A stretch of 64,000 nt of DNA. Source: Rhodoferax lithotrophicus (GTDB taxonomy: Bacteria > Pseudomonadota > Gammaproteobacteria > Burkholderiales > Burkholderiaceae_C). Under the pieces are notes generated by a model. That model was given only the letters and a program-made list of their open reading frames with translations, was not told the origin of the DNA and did no database searches. Shown here piece by piece: positions 37,351 to 49,014 of the stretch (positions are counted from its first letter, which is position 1; each line of letters begins with the position of its first letter). The translations under genes and the position numbers were made by a program. The stretch lies in contig NZ_AP024238.1 of the NCBI RefSeq assembly GCF_019973615.1, positions 2,873,989-2,937,988 of the forward strand. Direction: 5' to 3'.

Positions 37351-39042
37351 ATGACCCCGCAAGAAATTCTGACCCAATACGGCCCACGTGAATCCATGGA
37401 CTACGACGTGGTCGTGGTCGGGGGTGGCCCGGCTGGCTTGTCCACCGCCATTCGCCTGAAACAACTGGCTGCTGAAAAAGGCCAGGAGATCTCGGTCGTG
37501 GTGCTGGAAAAAGGCTCCGAGCCAGGAGCCCACATCCTCTCCGGTGCGGTGCTTGACCCGCAATCCCTCACCGAACTCCTGCCCAACTGGAAAGCTGACG
37601 GTGCACCACTGAACCAGCCGGTGACCGATGAGGCCATGATGTTCCTGAGCGAGACCACGGGCTACCGCACCCCCAACATGTTCCTGCCCGCATGCAGCCA
37701 GAACCACGGCAACTACATCATCAGCCTGGGGGCACTTACCCGCTGGCTGGCCCAGCAAGCGGAAAACCTGGGTGTGGAAATCTTCCCCGGCTTTGCCGCC
37801 GCTGAAGTGCTGTACACCGAAACCGGTGCCGTCAAAGGGGTCGCCACCGGCAACATGGGCGTGGAAAAGTCAGGTGAACCCGGCCCCAACTTCCAGATTG
37901 GCATGGAGCTGCTGGGCAAATACACCGTGTTTGCCGAAGGCTCACGCGGCCACCTGGGCAAACAAGTGATTGCCAAATTTAATCTCGACGAGGGTTGTGA
38001 CCCCCAAAGCTACGGCATCGGCATCAAGGAGCTGTGGGAGGCTGAACCCTCACGCCACCAACCCGGTCTGGTGCTGCACACGGCCGGCTGGCCCATGGAC
38101 AACGCCACCTATGGCGGCTCTTTCCTGTACCACATGGAAGACAACAAGATTGCCATGGGCTTCATCACCGGTTTGAATTACACCAACCCGTACCTCAGCC
38201 CGTTTGAGGAATTCCAACGCTGGAAGACCCACCCGAACATCCGCTGGTACCTGGAAAACGAGAAGGGTGAAGTGACTGGCAAACGGATTGCCTACGGCGC
38301 ACGCGCCATCACCGCCGGGGGCTTGATGTCCCTGCCCAAAACCGTGTTCCCCGGTGGGGCACTGGTGGGCTGTGATGCGGGCTTTCTGAATGTGAGCCGC
38401 ATCAAGGGCAGCCATGCGGCGATCAAGTCCGGCATGTTGTGTGCAGAAGCGGCTTATGCAGCGGTGACAGCCGGACGGGCACAGGATGAGTTGAGCGCTT
38501 ACCCAGAAGCGTTCGAAGCCAGCTGGCTCTATACCGAGCTGAACAAATCACGCAACTTCAAGGCCTGGTTCAAACATGGCCTGCGCGTGGGCACCTTGAT
38601 GAATGGCCTGGAGCAGTTTGGCCTGAAAGGCAACATGCCCTGGACCATTCGCCGTGACAAGCCTGACCATGCGTACCTGAAGCCCGCCGCAGAATGCAAA
38701 CCGATTGATTACCCCAAACCCGATGGCAAGCTGACCTTTGACCGCCTCTCCAGCGTGTTCATCAGCAGTGCCGCGCATGAAGAGAACCAGCCTGCGCATT
38801 TGACTTTGAGGGATGCGTCAGTACCTGTCAACATCAACCTGGCCAAGTTTGCGGGCCCGGAGGCACGTTACTGCCCGGCCGGGGTGTATGAGTTTGTGAA
38901 GAATGACAACGGCACAGATCGACTGCAGATCAATGCCGCCAACTGTGTGCATTGCAAAACTTGTGACATCAAGGACCCGACGCAGAACATCGTCTGGGTC
39001 ACGCCTGAGGGCGGCGGGGGGCCTAATTATTCGGCGATGTAA
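37351..39042 (+). CDS. Electron-transfer flavoprotein:ubiquinone oxidoreductase
   Basis: This 563-aa membrane-associated enzyme passes electrons from ETF (fed by acyl-CoA dehydrogenases) to ubiquinone. The FAD site is YDVVVVGGGPAGLSTAIRL near residues 22-40. The C-terminal [4Fe-4S] cluster is held by C508, C532, C535 and C538 (CVHCKTC). I chose ATG 37351, preceded by GTGAGGA; an upstream ATG at 37219 would add 44 unlikely residues. Often called etfD or ETF-QO. Confidence 0.95.
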   Translation: MTPQEILTQYGPRESMDYDVVVVGGGPAGLSTAIRLKQLAAEKGQEISVVVLEKGSEPGAHILSGAVLDPQSLTELLPNWKADGAPLNQPVTDEAMMFLSETTGYRTPNMFLPACSQNHGNYIISLGALTRWLAQQAENLGVEIFPGFAAAEVLYTETGAVKGVATGNMGVEKSGEPGPNFQIGMELLGKYTVFAEGSRGHLGKQVIAKFNLDEGCDPQSYGIGIKELWEAEPSRHQPGLVLHTAGWPMDNATYGGSFLYHMEDNKIAMGFITGLNYTNPYLSPFEEFQRWKTHPNIRWYLENEKGEVTGKRIAYGARAITAGGLMSLPKTVFPGGALVGCDAGFLNVSRIKGSHAAIKSGMLCAEAAYAAVTAGRAQDELSAYPEAFEASWLYTELNKSRNFKAWFKHGLRVGTLMNGLEQFGLKGNMPWTIRRDKPDHAYLKPAAECKPIDYPKPDGKLTFDRLSSVFISSAAHEENQPAHLTLRDASVPVNINLAKFAGPEARYCPAGVYEFVKNDNGTDRLQINAANCVHCKTCDIKDPTQNIVWVTPEGGGGPNYSAM

Positions 39043-39171
39043 GCCAGTGCGGACTCCTATGGCGTTGAATTTCTGGTGAAGCCCGGCGGCACCACACAGA
39101 GTGATATCTGCTCAACGATGAAGAGCTGGCTCGAGCAAAAAATGACTCTCAATATGCTTAATCAGTCATGA
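39043..39171 (+). other. Untranslated open frame after the ETF dehydrogenase stop
   Basis: Directly after the TAA, the same frame stays open for 42 codons (ASADSYGVEFLVKPGGTTQS and onwards) to a TGA at 39169. It has no start codon near its beginning and no ribosome site. It may be a decayed gene end or chance. I could not name a parent gene. Confidence 0.25.
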
Positions 39172-39201
39172 TTCCGGCATTTCGGCCTCACAAGCTGCAG
39201 C

Positions 39202-39207
39202 TAGAAT
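39202..39207 (+). promoter_or_regulatory. Candidate -10 box of the gcv operon
   Basis: TAGAAT is a good -10 match, and transcription from it would begin about 39214, just where the riboswitch starts. No clear -35 sequence is present, which may mean an activator is needed. Confidence 0.5.
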
Positions 39208-39214
39208 CCACTCG

Positions 39215-39420
39215 TTCAGGAGAGAGCACCGCTTGCAAGCCGTGCCGCCGAAGGCGCAGGAGCCAGCTTTGCTGGCGATGAACGCTCAGGCAAAAGGACT
39301 GACACACGCCTTGCAAAAGGCGTTTCCCAACTGGAGAGAGGCGGCATTCAATGCCGTCCACCGAAGGAGCAAACCTGCATCGCCAGGTGAATCTCTCAGG
39401 TAAAGCGGACAGTGGGGGCA
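39215..39420 (+). ncRNA. Tandem glycine riboswitch
   Basis: Two glycine aptamers follow one another. The first shows TTCAGGAGAGAG, GCCGAAGGCGCAGGAG and ACGCTCAGGCAAAAGGACTG; the second shows AACTGGAGAGAGGCGG, CACCGAAGGAGCAAACC and TCTCAGGTAAAGCGGACAGT. These are the conserved bases of the gcvT-type element. A likely expression platform lies at 39416-39466, where GGGGC can pair with GCCCC and CCAT with ATGG. Glycine binding is expected to switch on gcvTHP. Confidence 0.93.
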
Positions 39421-39486
39421 GCCCATGACTTGGCTCACCGCCAGGTTATGGAACATGGTTAGCCCCTTAGCTCGATTGGAGACCTG

Positions 39487-40629
39487 ATGTCCGCCCCTGA
39501 ATCCCTTCTGAATGTTCCCCTAAACGACTTGCACATCACCCTGGGTGCCCGCATGGTGCCGTTTGCTGGCTATTCCATGCCGGTGCAATACCCGGTCGGC
39601 CTGATTGCCGAACACAAACACACCCGCAGCGCCGCCGGTCTGTTCGATGTGTCCCACATGGGCCAGTTGCGACTGGTCGGCCCCGATGCCGCCGCTGCCT
39701 TCGAGAGCCTGATTCCGGTCGACGTGATCGACCTGCCGGTGGGCAAACAGCGCTACGGCCTGCTGCTCAATGACGAAGGCGGCATCTTGGACGACCTGAT
39801 GTTTGTCAACCGGGGCACCGACATCTTTGTCATCGTGAATGGTGCCTGCAAGGTGGCCGACATTGCCCACATCCAGGCAAAAATCGGCTCCCGCTGCGAG
39901 GTGATCCCCATGCCTGAGCGTGCCCTGCTGGCATTACAAGGCCCGCAAGCCGTGACCGCCCTATCACGCTTGGCACCGGGCGTGGAAAAACTGGTGTTCA
40001 TGACCGGCGGCCACTTCACGGTGAACACCGGCACCCAACAGATCGACGTGTTCCTGACCCGCAGCGGCTACACCGGCGAAGACGGTTTCGAGATCTCTGT
40101 GCACGCCTCCGATGCCCTGGCCCTGGCCAACGCCCTGCTGGCGCAACCCGAAGTCAAGCCCATCGGTCTGGGGGCGCGCAATTCGCTGCGCCTGGAAGCT
40201 GGCCTGCCCTTGTATGGCAATGACATCGACACTGGCACGACACCGGTTGAAGGTGCACTGCAATGGGCCATCCAGAAAGTTCGCCGCGCCGGTGGTGCCC
40301 GCGCAGGCGGCTACCCAGGCGCTACAAAAATCACAGCGCAACTCGCGAATGAAGCGGCGGCTACAGGCAAAAAACGTGTAGGACTTGTGGCCCTGGAGCG
40401 AATTCCGGTGCGTGAACACACCGAGCTGCAAAACCTGGCGGGCGAGCGCATTGGCGAGGTCACCAGCGGCCTGCTTGGCCCCACCATCGACAAACCGATT
40501 GCCATGGGTTATGTACCACTCGAGCTGGCCGCCCTGGGCAGCCGCGTCAACGCCATCGTGCGCGGCAAAGCCGTGCCCATGGAAGTGGTCGCCATGCCGT
40601 TTGTGCCCACCAACTATTTCCGCGGTTAA
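39487..40629 (+). CDS. gcvT: Glycine cleavage system T protein (aminomethyltransferase)
   Basis: GcvT transfers the methylene group from the aminomethyl-lipoyl H protein to tetrahydrofolate and frees ammonia. [13 protein letters not shown] and [12 protein letters not shown] are the N-terminal family motifs; the folate-site region [14 protein letters not shown] is near residue 193, and [19 protein letters not shown] follows. A stretch at about 279-296 ([18 protein letters not shown]) is longer than in relatives I remember and is encoded by a repeat-like segment. Glycine riboswitch upstream, gcvH downstream. 380 aa. Confidence 0.96.
   Translation: MSAPESLLNVPLNDLHITLGARMVPFAGYSMPVQYPVGLIAEHKHTRSAAGLFDVSHMGQLRLVGPDAAAAFESLIPVDVIDLPVGKQRYGLLLNDEGGILDDLMFVNRGTDIFVIVNGACKVADIAHIQAKIGSRCEVIPMPERALLALQGPQAVTALSRLAPGVEKLVFMTGGHFTVNTGTQQIDVFLTRSGYTGEDGFEISVHASDALALANALLAQPEVKPIGLGARNSLRLEAGLPLYGNDIDTGTTPVEGALQWAIQKVRRAGGARAGGYPGATKITAQLANEAAATGKKRVGLVALERIPVREHTELQNLAGERIGEVTSGLLGPTIDKPIAMGYVPLELAALGSRVNAIVRGKAVPMEVVAMPFVPTNYFRG
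40321..40373 (+). repeat. Possible dispersed repeat copy inside gcvT
   Basis: GCTACAAAAATCACAGCGCA, ACTCGCGAATGAAGCG, then GCGGCTACAGGCAAAAAAC follow the order of copy A (ACTACAAAATAAATAGC, TTACGCAAGTAA, GGGCTAGAGGCCATTTTT). It is in-frame and encodes a variable surface segment. The match is moderate. Confidence 0.45.
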
Positions 40630-40669
40630 GCTTTTTTCCTTTTTCCAACCTTTGATTGAAACACCCATC

Positions 40670-41044
40670 ATGAGCATCAAATACACCCCCGACCACGAAT
40701 GGATCAAGCTTGACGGCGACATCGCCACCGTTGGCATCACCCACCACGCGCAAGACGCTTTGGGCGACGTGGTGTTTGTCGACCTGCCCGAAGTCGGCAA
40801 AACCTACGCCGCCAAAGATGCCGCCGCCGTGGTCGAGTCGGTCAAAGCCGCCGCTGACGTGTACATGCCGGCCAATGCTGAAGTGCTGGAAGTCAACGAA
40901 GCGCTGCGCGCCGACCCCTCGCTGGCCAACTCCGATCCGCTGGGCGCGGGCTGGTTCTTCAAGATCAAGCTGGCCAACCCGGCTGATCTGGATGCCCTGA
41001 TGGACGAAACCAGCTACACCAGCTTCGCGGCAGACAGCCACTAA
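40670..41044 (+). CDS. gcvH: Glycine cleavage system H protein
   Basis: The 124-aa lipoyl carrier shuttles the aminomethyl group between the P, T and L proteins. The lipoylated lysine is K59 in [23 protein letters not shown] at the N-terminus and [12 protein letters not shown] are typical. It lies 40 bases after gcvT and before gcvP, from which it is separated by a REP-like element. No gcvL (lpd) gene is in the window. Confidence 0.97.
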   Translation: MSIKYTPDHEWIKLDGDIATVGITHHAQDALGDVVFVDLPEVGKTYAAKDAAAVVESVKAAADVYMPANAEVLEVNEALRADPSLANSDPLGAGWFFKIKLANPADLDALMDETSYTSFAADSH

Positions 41045-41085
41045 GCATTACAGCGGCGTGCCCGGCGCGCCGCCACCTCCGGGCA

Positions 41086-41165
41086 GAGCCTGTCGAAGCC
41101 CTCCCCTTTTTCCTGTTTCGCTGGCCCTTTGACAGGCTCGGGGCGAACGGATGATCGAGCCTGTC
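41086..41165. repeat. REP-like inverted repeat between gcvH and gcvP
   Basis: GAGCCTGTCGAAG (41086-41098) pairs with CTTTGACAGGCTC (41127-41139) with one mismatch, followed by GGGGCGAACGG. This resembles the CCTGTCGAAGGGC / GACAGGCTCAGGGCGAAC elements scattered in many proteobacterial genomes (recalled). A third GAGCCTGTC (41157-41165) ends right before the gcvP ATG at 41166. Confidence 0.75.
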
Positions 41166-44036
<2,871 letters not shown>

Positions 44037-44056
44037 TCAAGGGTAGTAGACCACTC

Positions 44057-44062
44057 TATAAT
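44057..44062 (+). promoter_or_regulatory. -10 box of rpmE2
   Basis: A perfect TATAAT about 90 bases before the rpmE2 ATG. The -35 region is poor (TGATCA at 44034-44039, 17-base range). Confidence 0.55.
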
Positions 44063-44097
44063 TAGCCCTTTTAGCGAAAAGTACGAGCAGTTTTGAA

Positions 44098-44117
44098 TTG
44101 CACAATGGGTTGTGCAA
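44098..44117 (+). promoter_or_regulatory. Hairpin in the rpmE2 leader
   Basis: TTGCACAA (44098-44105) and TTGTGCAA (44110-44117) pair perfectly around TGGG, 36 bases before the start. It could be a leader structure bound by L31 or by a Zur-type regulator, or part of a gcvP terminator; nothing decides among these. Confidence 0.4.
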
Positions 44118-44152
44118 GGGCTGTCGCGGCTAACGCAACTGATGGAGAAATC

Positions 44153-44410
44153 ATGAAAGCAGGCATTCACCCTAACTACCGCGAAATTTGCTTCCTGGAC
44201 TCGTCCAACGGCTTCAAATTCGTTACTCGTTCTTGCGCCAATGCCAAGGAAATGATCACCATGGAAGATGGCCGTGAACTGCCTCTCTTCAAGTTGGAAA
44301 CTTCCAGCGAGTCGCACCCTTTCTACACAGGCACACAAAAATCTGTGGACAACATGGGTGGCCGAGTTGAGAAGTTCCGCAATCGCTTCGGCAAAACTGC
44401 TGCCAAGTAA
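44153..44410 (+). CDS. rpmE2: 50S ribosomal protein L31 type B
   Basis: An 85-aa ribosomal protein. [20 protein letters not shown] and the C-terminal [20 protein letters not shown] belong to the zinc-independent (C-minus) form of L31, which lacks the CXXC zinc site. TGGAGAAA before the ATG is the ribosome site. Type B L31 usually replaces the zinc form under zinc shortage; here no zinc-type copy is visible in the window, so it may be the only one. Confidence 0.95.
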   Translation: MKAGIHPNYREICFLDSSNGFKFVTRSCANAKEMITMEDGRELPLFKLETSSESHPFYTGTQKSVDNMGGRVEKFRNRFGKTAAK

Positions 44411-44430
44411 GCTACCTCACTCACCCTGTC

Positions 44431-44464
44431 AAAGGCAGCCGGGTCATTCCGTGCTGCCTTTTTC
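44431..44464 (+). terminator. Rho-independent terminator of rpmE2
   Basis: AAAGGCAGC (44431-44439) pairs with GCTGCCTTT (44453-44461) and a T-rich end follows (TTTTTCTTTG). It starts 20 bases after the stop codon. Confidence 0.9.
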
Positions 44465-44491
44465 TTTGCTTCACTTCAAGCAGCTTATTTT

Positions 44492-46222
44492 GTGAATCAC
44501 CCCACGCCAGCTATCGTCAGCCAGAAAGCCGTCAAACGCCTCCCACGTTTGGCGTTGCTACTGTTTTGCCTAGCCTATGTGTTACCAGGCTTTTGGGGGC
44601 GTGGTCCGTGGAAATCAGATGACATCACTTCATTTGGCTACATGGCAGAACTTGCTCGTGGCGCGACCAATTGGTGGAACCCCACTTTAGCTGGTATGCC
44701 ACCTGAAGTAGATGCTTTACTGCCTTACTGGTTGGGAGCCTGGTGTATCCAACTGGCCCCAACTTGGGTACCGTCAGACCTTGCTGCCCGGATACCTTTT
44801 ATGCTGTTATTGCTGCTATCCATGGTGGCTACTTGGTATGGTACGTACTATCTAGCCCGCAGCCCTACAGCACAACCTATCGCATTTGCATTTGGCGGAG
44901 AAGCACAGCCCAAGGACTATGCGCGCGCCATCGCTGATGGCGGTGTGCTGGCATTCATTTCTTGCTTAGGTTTGGCACAACTTGGCCATGAAACCACACC
45001 AGCACTGGCACAACTGTGCTTTTGTGCATGGCTGTTCTACGCTACAGCAGCTCTTCCTTATCGTCCCTGGACACCTGGCTTAAGCGCAGGAATGGCATTG
45101 CTTGGGCTTGCACTCTCTGGTGCACCATCCATAGCTTTGGCTTTGGGGCTAGGGGCATCAGCCATTTATCTCCTTGCTCCTGCATCAATTGAGCCATCAG
45201 CGTCCCATAAAAAACTACGGGCTGCTGGACTGCTGACCATGACACTGGCCACAGCCCTTGTCTCAACGGCCTTGCACTTATGGCGCTGGCGCATTGATCT
45301 GCCCCAAGCAGATTGGACAGAATGGCAAAGCTTGGGACGGCTTTTCTTATGGTTCACTTGGCCCACATGGCCGCTGAGCTTCTGGACCCTGTGGTGCTGG
45401 CGTCGCCAACTTGTGGGTGAGCGTTTCACAAGCCTGCACCTTTGGCTACCAATTCTGTTTGTAATCGTCGCAAGTTTTGCCACTCTAACTACCAGTGCAG
45501 CAGACCGTTCACTTCTTCTTGCGCTACCAGCTCTAGCAGCTTTGGCAGCGTTTGCATTACCCACCTTGAGCCGCAGCGTAAGTGCATTGATCGACTGGTT
45601 TACGTTGATTTTTTTCACCGGTTGTGCCATGGTGATCTGGATTGTCTGGATTTCCCTACAAACCGGTATTCCTGCACAGCCAGCTGCCAATGTGGAACGA
45701 CTGGCTCCAGGATTTATTCACAGCTTTTCTATTGCTCCATTTTTAGTAGCTATTAGTGCAAGTCTGATATGGGCTTGGCTGGTTAAATGGCGAGTAGGAA
45801 AACACCAGTCAGCAATCTGGAAAAGCTTGATTCTACCCGCCGGAGGATCTGCCCTAAGCTGGCTACTCCTGATGACTCTATGGTTGCCCTTATTGGACTT
45901 TGCCCGAAGTTATGAACCCTTGGTGCAACAAGCCACAGCCAGTTTGCCAACCAATCCAGGTTGTGTCGCAATTATGGGTTTGGATCGTAGTCAGATTGCA
46001 GCCTTTCAGTTTCATAGCAAGTTGGAATTCAAAACTTGGCATACAAATAGTTCATGCAAATGGGCGATTGCAGACATCACACTGATGCAAAAACACGCAG
46101 ATTCTTCGCAAAACTTCCAATGGCAATTCCGACGCACGTTAGAGCATCCTGCCGAAAGGAAAACAACCCTAGCCTTGTTTGAGAAACAGACAATACCTCA
46201 CCTCACCTCACGCCACCCGTGA
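44492..46222 (+). CDS. Polytopic membrane protein, GT-C glycosyltransferase-like
   Basis: A 576-aa protein with roughly eleven hydrophobic segments and a hydrophilic C-terminal domain of about 110 residues. The first outside loop has GRGPWKSDDITSFGYMAELA, in the place where ArnT/PMT-type transferases carry an acidic catalytic motif. This suggests transfer of a lipid-linked sugar in the periplasm, but I see no other envelope genes nearby. It starts with GTG. Its last 15 bases overlap the convergent phoR gene. Base composition is more AT-rich than in gcv genes. Confidence 0.7.
   Translation: MNHPTPAIVSQKAVKRLPRLALLLFCLAYVLPGFWGRGPWKSDDITSFGYMAELARGATNWWNPTLAGMPPEVDALLPYWLGAWCIQLAPTWVPSDLAARIPFMLLLLLSMVATWYGTYYLARSPTAQPIAFAFGGEAQPKDYARAIADGGVLAFISCLGLAQLGHETTPALAQLCFCAWLFYATAALPYRPWTPGLSAGMALLGLALSGAPSIALALGLGASAIYLLAPASIEPSASHKKLRAAGLLTMTLATALVSTALHLWRWRIDLPQADWTEWQSLGRLFLWFTWPTWPLSFWTLWCWRRQLVGERFTSLHLWLPILFVIVASFATLTTSAADRSLLLALPALAALAAFALPTLSRSVSALIDWFTLIFFTGCAMVIWIVWISLQTGIPAQPAANVERLAPGFIHSFSIAPFLVAISASLIWAWLVKWRVGKHQSAIWKSLILPAGGSALSWLLLMTLWLPLLDFARSYEPLVQQATASLPTNPGCVAIMGLDRSQIAAFQFHSKLEFKTWHTNSSCKWAIADITLMQKHADSSQNFQWQFRRTLEHPAERKTTLALFEKQTIPHLTSRHP
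45738..45788 (+). repeat. Possible dispersed repeat copy G in the GT-C-like gene
   Basis: ATTTTTAGTAGCTATTAGTG, CAAGTCTGATATGGGCTTGG and CTGGTTAAAT follow the order of copy A (AAATAGCTTCTTACGCAAGTA, AATAAAGGGCTAGAGGC, CATTT). In-frame it encodes PFLVAISASLIWAWLVKW, a membrane segment. Confidence 0.5.
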
Positions 46223-47533
46223 AGCCGGAAAGATCAAACTAAATACCGAACCCTGGCCGACCGTACTGTTAATTGACAAGGTCGCACCATGCCGCTGCGC
46301 AACATGTTTCACAATAGCCAAACCTAAACCTGTACCACCGGTCTCACGAGAGCGGCTCCGATCGACGCGATAAAAACGCTCAGTCAAGCGGCCAAGATGC
46401 TCAGCAGCAATGCCTGGTCCTGTGTCAGCTACAGAAAACTCAAGACGCCCATCCGTGAGTTGATGTACCCGAACTTTGATTTCTCCATCAACTGGGGTGT
46501 AGCGAACTGCATTGCTGATCAAATTACTCATGGCACTGAGGATCTCACTGAAAGTTCCAACCAACTCCCCGGCAAAACTACAGTCAAATTCAAAATGATG
46601 ATTTTCTTCATGGTTGGCCCCGATGACTTCAGACAAAGACATGGCATCCGCCTCAAGCTGGCGCATGAGTTTTGACACAGAAGCTCGCAACTCCAATCCA
46701 GGAAGAGCGCTACCCTCAAGCTTTGACAGAGTGAGTAAATCACTGACCAGCGTTTGCATGCGATCTGCCTGCTGCGCCATTAGGCCTAAGTAATGCTGGC
46801 GTTCAAACTCTTGCAAATCAAGTGTTTGCAAGGTCTCGACAAAGCCAGCCAAAACCGTAAGAGGTGTTCGAATTTCATGCGACACATTCGCTACAAAATC
46901 GCGCCTCATTACCTCAGCTTGCTCCAGTGCTGTGACATCACGTGATAACAACAACTTTCGGCCACGCCCATAGGGATGAAGCTGAACAGACAGTGTGACG
47001 GGTCTGGAAGGCGTACTTTCACGCCCTGGCATTGTCAATTCTTTTTGATAATCGCCATGAGCCAAATAGGCCGTAAATCCGGGGTCACGTACCAGATTAC
47101 CTATCGCCTGTTCGAGGTCACGCTGAACATCCAATCCAAAATGTGAAGCAGATGTCTGGTTACACCACTCAATATGCGAATCGCCGTCAAGCAACATCAC
47201 ACCATTGGGGGAAGCCTGCAACGCAGATAAAAAATCTTGCAAGCGGACTTTGTATTCCTGACTTTTTCGTTCACGTTCGCGCAACATACGTCTAACACGA
47301 GTCTCGACTTCACCCCATAGCCCAGATGCAAGGCCCCCGTCAGCGGATGAATCAAGTCGCAACCAACGCAATAACTGCGCAATTTTCAAACTGTCCAGCA
47401 ACAGCCAAATCAATGCAGCCAAAACAAGCATCAACGTAAGAGCGTGGGTGTTAGGCCAAAAATTGTTGATCCAAATCCCTAACAATCCACCGAGGAACAA
47501 ATAACTAGCGAGAAGAATGAATCGATTCAACAT
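46208..47533 (-). CDS. phoR: Phosphate regulon sensor kinase PhoR
   Basis: PhoR phosphorylates PhoB when phosphate is scarce. Two N-terminal membrane segments (about 4-22 and 31-47), a PAS domain (about 100-195), the phospho-acceptor H219 in NVSHEIRTPL, and the ATPase boxes (NLISNAVRYTP, DTGPGIA, GTGLGLAIVKH) are all visible. 441 aa. It is 12 bases downstream of phoB. It lacks a large periplasmic domain, as expected for a sensor that reads the Pst-PhoU complex. Confidence 0.95.
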   Translation of the reverse strand: MLNRFILLASYLFLGGLLGIWINNFWPNTHALTLMLVLAALIWLLLDSLKIAQLLRWLRLDSSADGGLASGLWGEVETRVRRMLRERERKSQEYKVRLQDFLSALQASPNGVMLLDGDSHIEWCNQTSASHFGLDVQRDLEQAIGNLVRDPGFTAYLAHGDYQKELTMPGRESTPSRPVTLSVQLHPYGRGRKLLLSRDVTALEQAEVMRRDFVANVSHEIRTPLTVLAGFVETLQTLDLQEFERQHYLGLMAQQADRMQTLVSDLLTLSKLEGSALPGLELRASVSKLMRQLEADAMSLSEVIGANHEENHHFEFDCSFAGELVGTFSEILSAMSNLISNAVRYTPVDGEIKVRVHQLTDGRLEFSVADTGPGIAAEHLGRLTERFYRVDRSRSRETGGTGLGLAIVKHVAQRHGATLSINSTVGQGSVFSLIFPASRVA

Positions 47534-47545
47534 GCACTTATTGTT

Positions 47546-48253
47546 TTAGGCCTGTTTGATGGGTGCACCTTGAACAGTCAACCGGTAGCCAGCACCACGC
47601 ACGGTGTCTACCATTTGCCCAGCCAAACCCAAGGCTTCGCGCAAACGTTTGACATGTACATCCACCGTTCGTTCTTCAATGAAAACATGATCACCCCAGA
47701 CCTTGTCAAGCAGCTGTGACCGACTATGAACCCTTTCGGCATGCGTCATCAGATAATGCAGCAACTTGAACTCAGTTGGCCCAAGTTTTAATGCCTCAGT
47801 GCAATACGTCACGCGATAAGTACTGGGATCCAAACTTAAGTCGCCTATTGTGATCACACTTGCATCTTGCTCAGGAGCGCGTCGACGCAACACGGCACGA
47901 ATACGTGCCAACAGTTCCTTGGTTGAAAAGGGTTTAGCCATGTAATCATCAGCCCCAGCATCCAGGCCTGCGACCCGATCCACTTCATCGCCACGAGCCG
48001 TCAGCATGATGATGGGTACAGACTTGGTTCGTGGATGGGCTCGCCAACGCTTAGCCAACATCAACCCACTTTCGCTGGGAAGCATCCAGTCAAGCAAAAT
48101 AACATCCGGCAGCACGTCATCAAGCTCTGCTTGTGCCGTCGCTCCGTCCATTGCCCAAACTGGCCGAAAACCACTGTGCTTCAAGTTAATTGAAATAAGC
48201 TCTGCAATGGCTGGCTCATCTTCAACAATCAATACACCCGGCATGCGCCTCAT
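47546..48253 (-). CDS. phoB: Phosphate regulon response regulator PhoB
   Basis: A 235-aa OmpR-type regulator. The receiver has the acidic pocket E11-D12, phospho-acceptor D55 in ILLDWMLP, and the KPF lysine. The winged-helix domain (about 135-230) includes GPTEFKLLHYLMTH and RTVDVHVKRLREAL. It activates genes through Pho boxes such as the one between pstS and ppx. The start overlaps the phoU stop (ATGA). Confidence 0.96.
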   Translation of the reverse strand: MRRMPGVLIVEDEPAIAELISINLKHSGFRPVWAMDGATAQAELDDVLPDVILLDWMLPSESGLMLAKRWRAHPRTKSVPIIMLTARGDEVDRVAGLDAGADDYMAKPFSTKELLARIRAVLRRRAPEQDASVITIGDLSLDPSTYRVTYCTEALKLGPTEFKLLHYLMTHAERVHSRSQLLDKVWGDHVFIEERTVDVHVKRLREALGLAGQMVDTVRGAGYRLTVQGAPIKQA

Positions 48254-48951
48254 TTCACCACCGACTCAATTTGCTCCATGGACGAATGACGAACATCCGC
48301 TCCCTTCACAATATAGATGATCAACTCAGCAATATTTTTGGCATGATCGCCAATACGTTCTATCGCTTTGGCCAAAAACAACAAATCCAGACTAGGTGAA
48401 ATCATGCGGGGGTCTTCCATCATGTATGTGATGAGTTTGCGCACAAATCCATCAAATTCCTGATCAATCAAGTCATCCTCTTTCAGGATAGCCAAAGCCG
48501 TAGTGGTATCGAGCCTGGCAAATGCATCAAGTGCTTTTCTCAGCAAACCAGAGGCCAAGTCAGAGGCCACACGCAACTCCATAGAAGGCAAGGAACGCGT
48601 TGCACCGCTTTGAATGATGGATCGAACCATCCGGGCAATTTTTGCCGCCTCATCCCCTACCCGCTCTAGGTTAGCCGTGGTTTTGGAGATGGCAATCAAC
48701 AAACGCAAATCACGTGCAGTTGGCTGGCGTCTGGCAATGATGCTTGAGAGTTCCCGATCAATTTCCACTTCCATGGCGTTAACTCTACTCTCCGTAGTGG
48801 TGACATCATTGGCAGCATCCACGCTGAATTGCGACAATGCATAAATCGCTTGGCGAATTTGCGACTCCACCAGCCCACCCATCTCCATGACACGGGAGGA
48901 AACAGAACCCAGTTCACTGTCGAACTGGGAAGAGAGATGTTTTTCAGTCAT
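48250..48951 (-). CDS. phoU: Phosphate transport regulator PhoU
   Basis: A 233-aa helical protein with two PhoU repeats; the metal-binding motifs E-x3-D-type appear in the helices near VGDEAAKIARMV and IERIGDHAKNIAEL. PhoU links the Pst transporter to PhoR and keeps the regulon off when phosphate is ample. It lies between pstB and phoB. Confidence 0.95.
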   Translation of the reverse strand: MTEKHLSSQFDSELGSVSSRVMEMGGLVESQIRQAIYALSQFSVDAANDVTTTESRVNAMEVEIDRELSSIIARRQPTARDLRLLIAISKTTANLERVGDEAAKIARMVRSIIQSGATRSLPSMELRVASDLASGLLRKALDAFARLDTTTALAILKEDDLIDQEFDGFVRKLITYMMEDPRMISPSLDLLFLAKAIERIGDHAKNIAELIIYIVKGADVRHSSMEQIESVVK

Positions 48952-49014
48952 GCGCGGTTCCTTGAAAGAATACTAAATCAAATCAATGCAAAAAATAGGG
49001 ACAAGATACACGGA

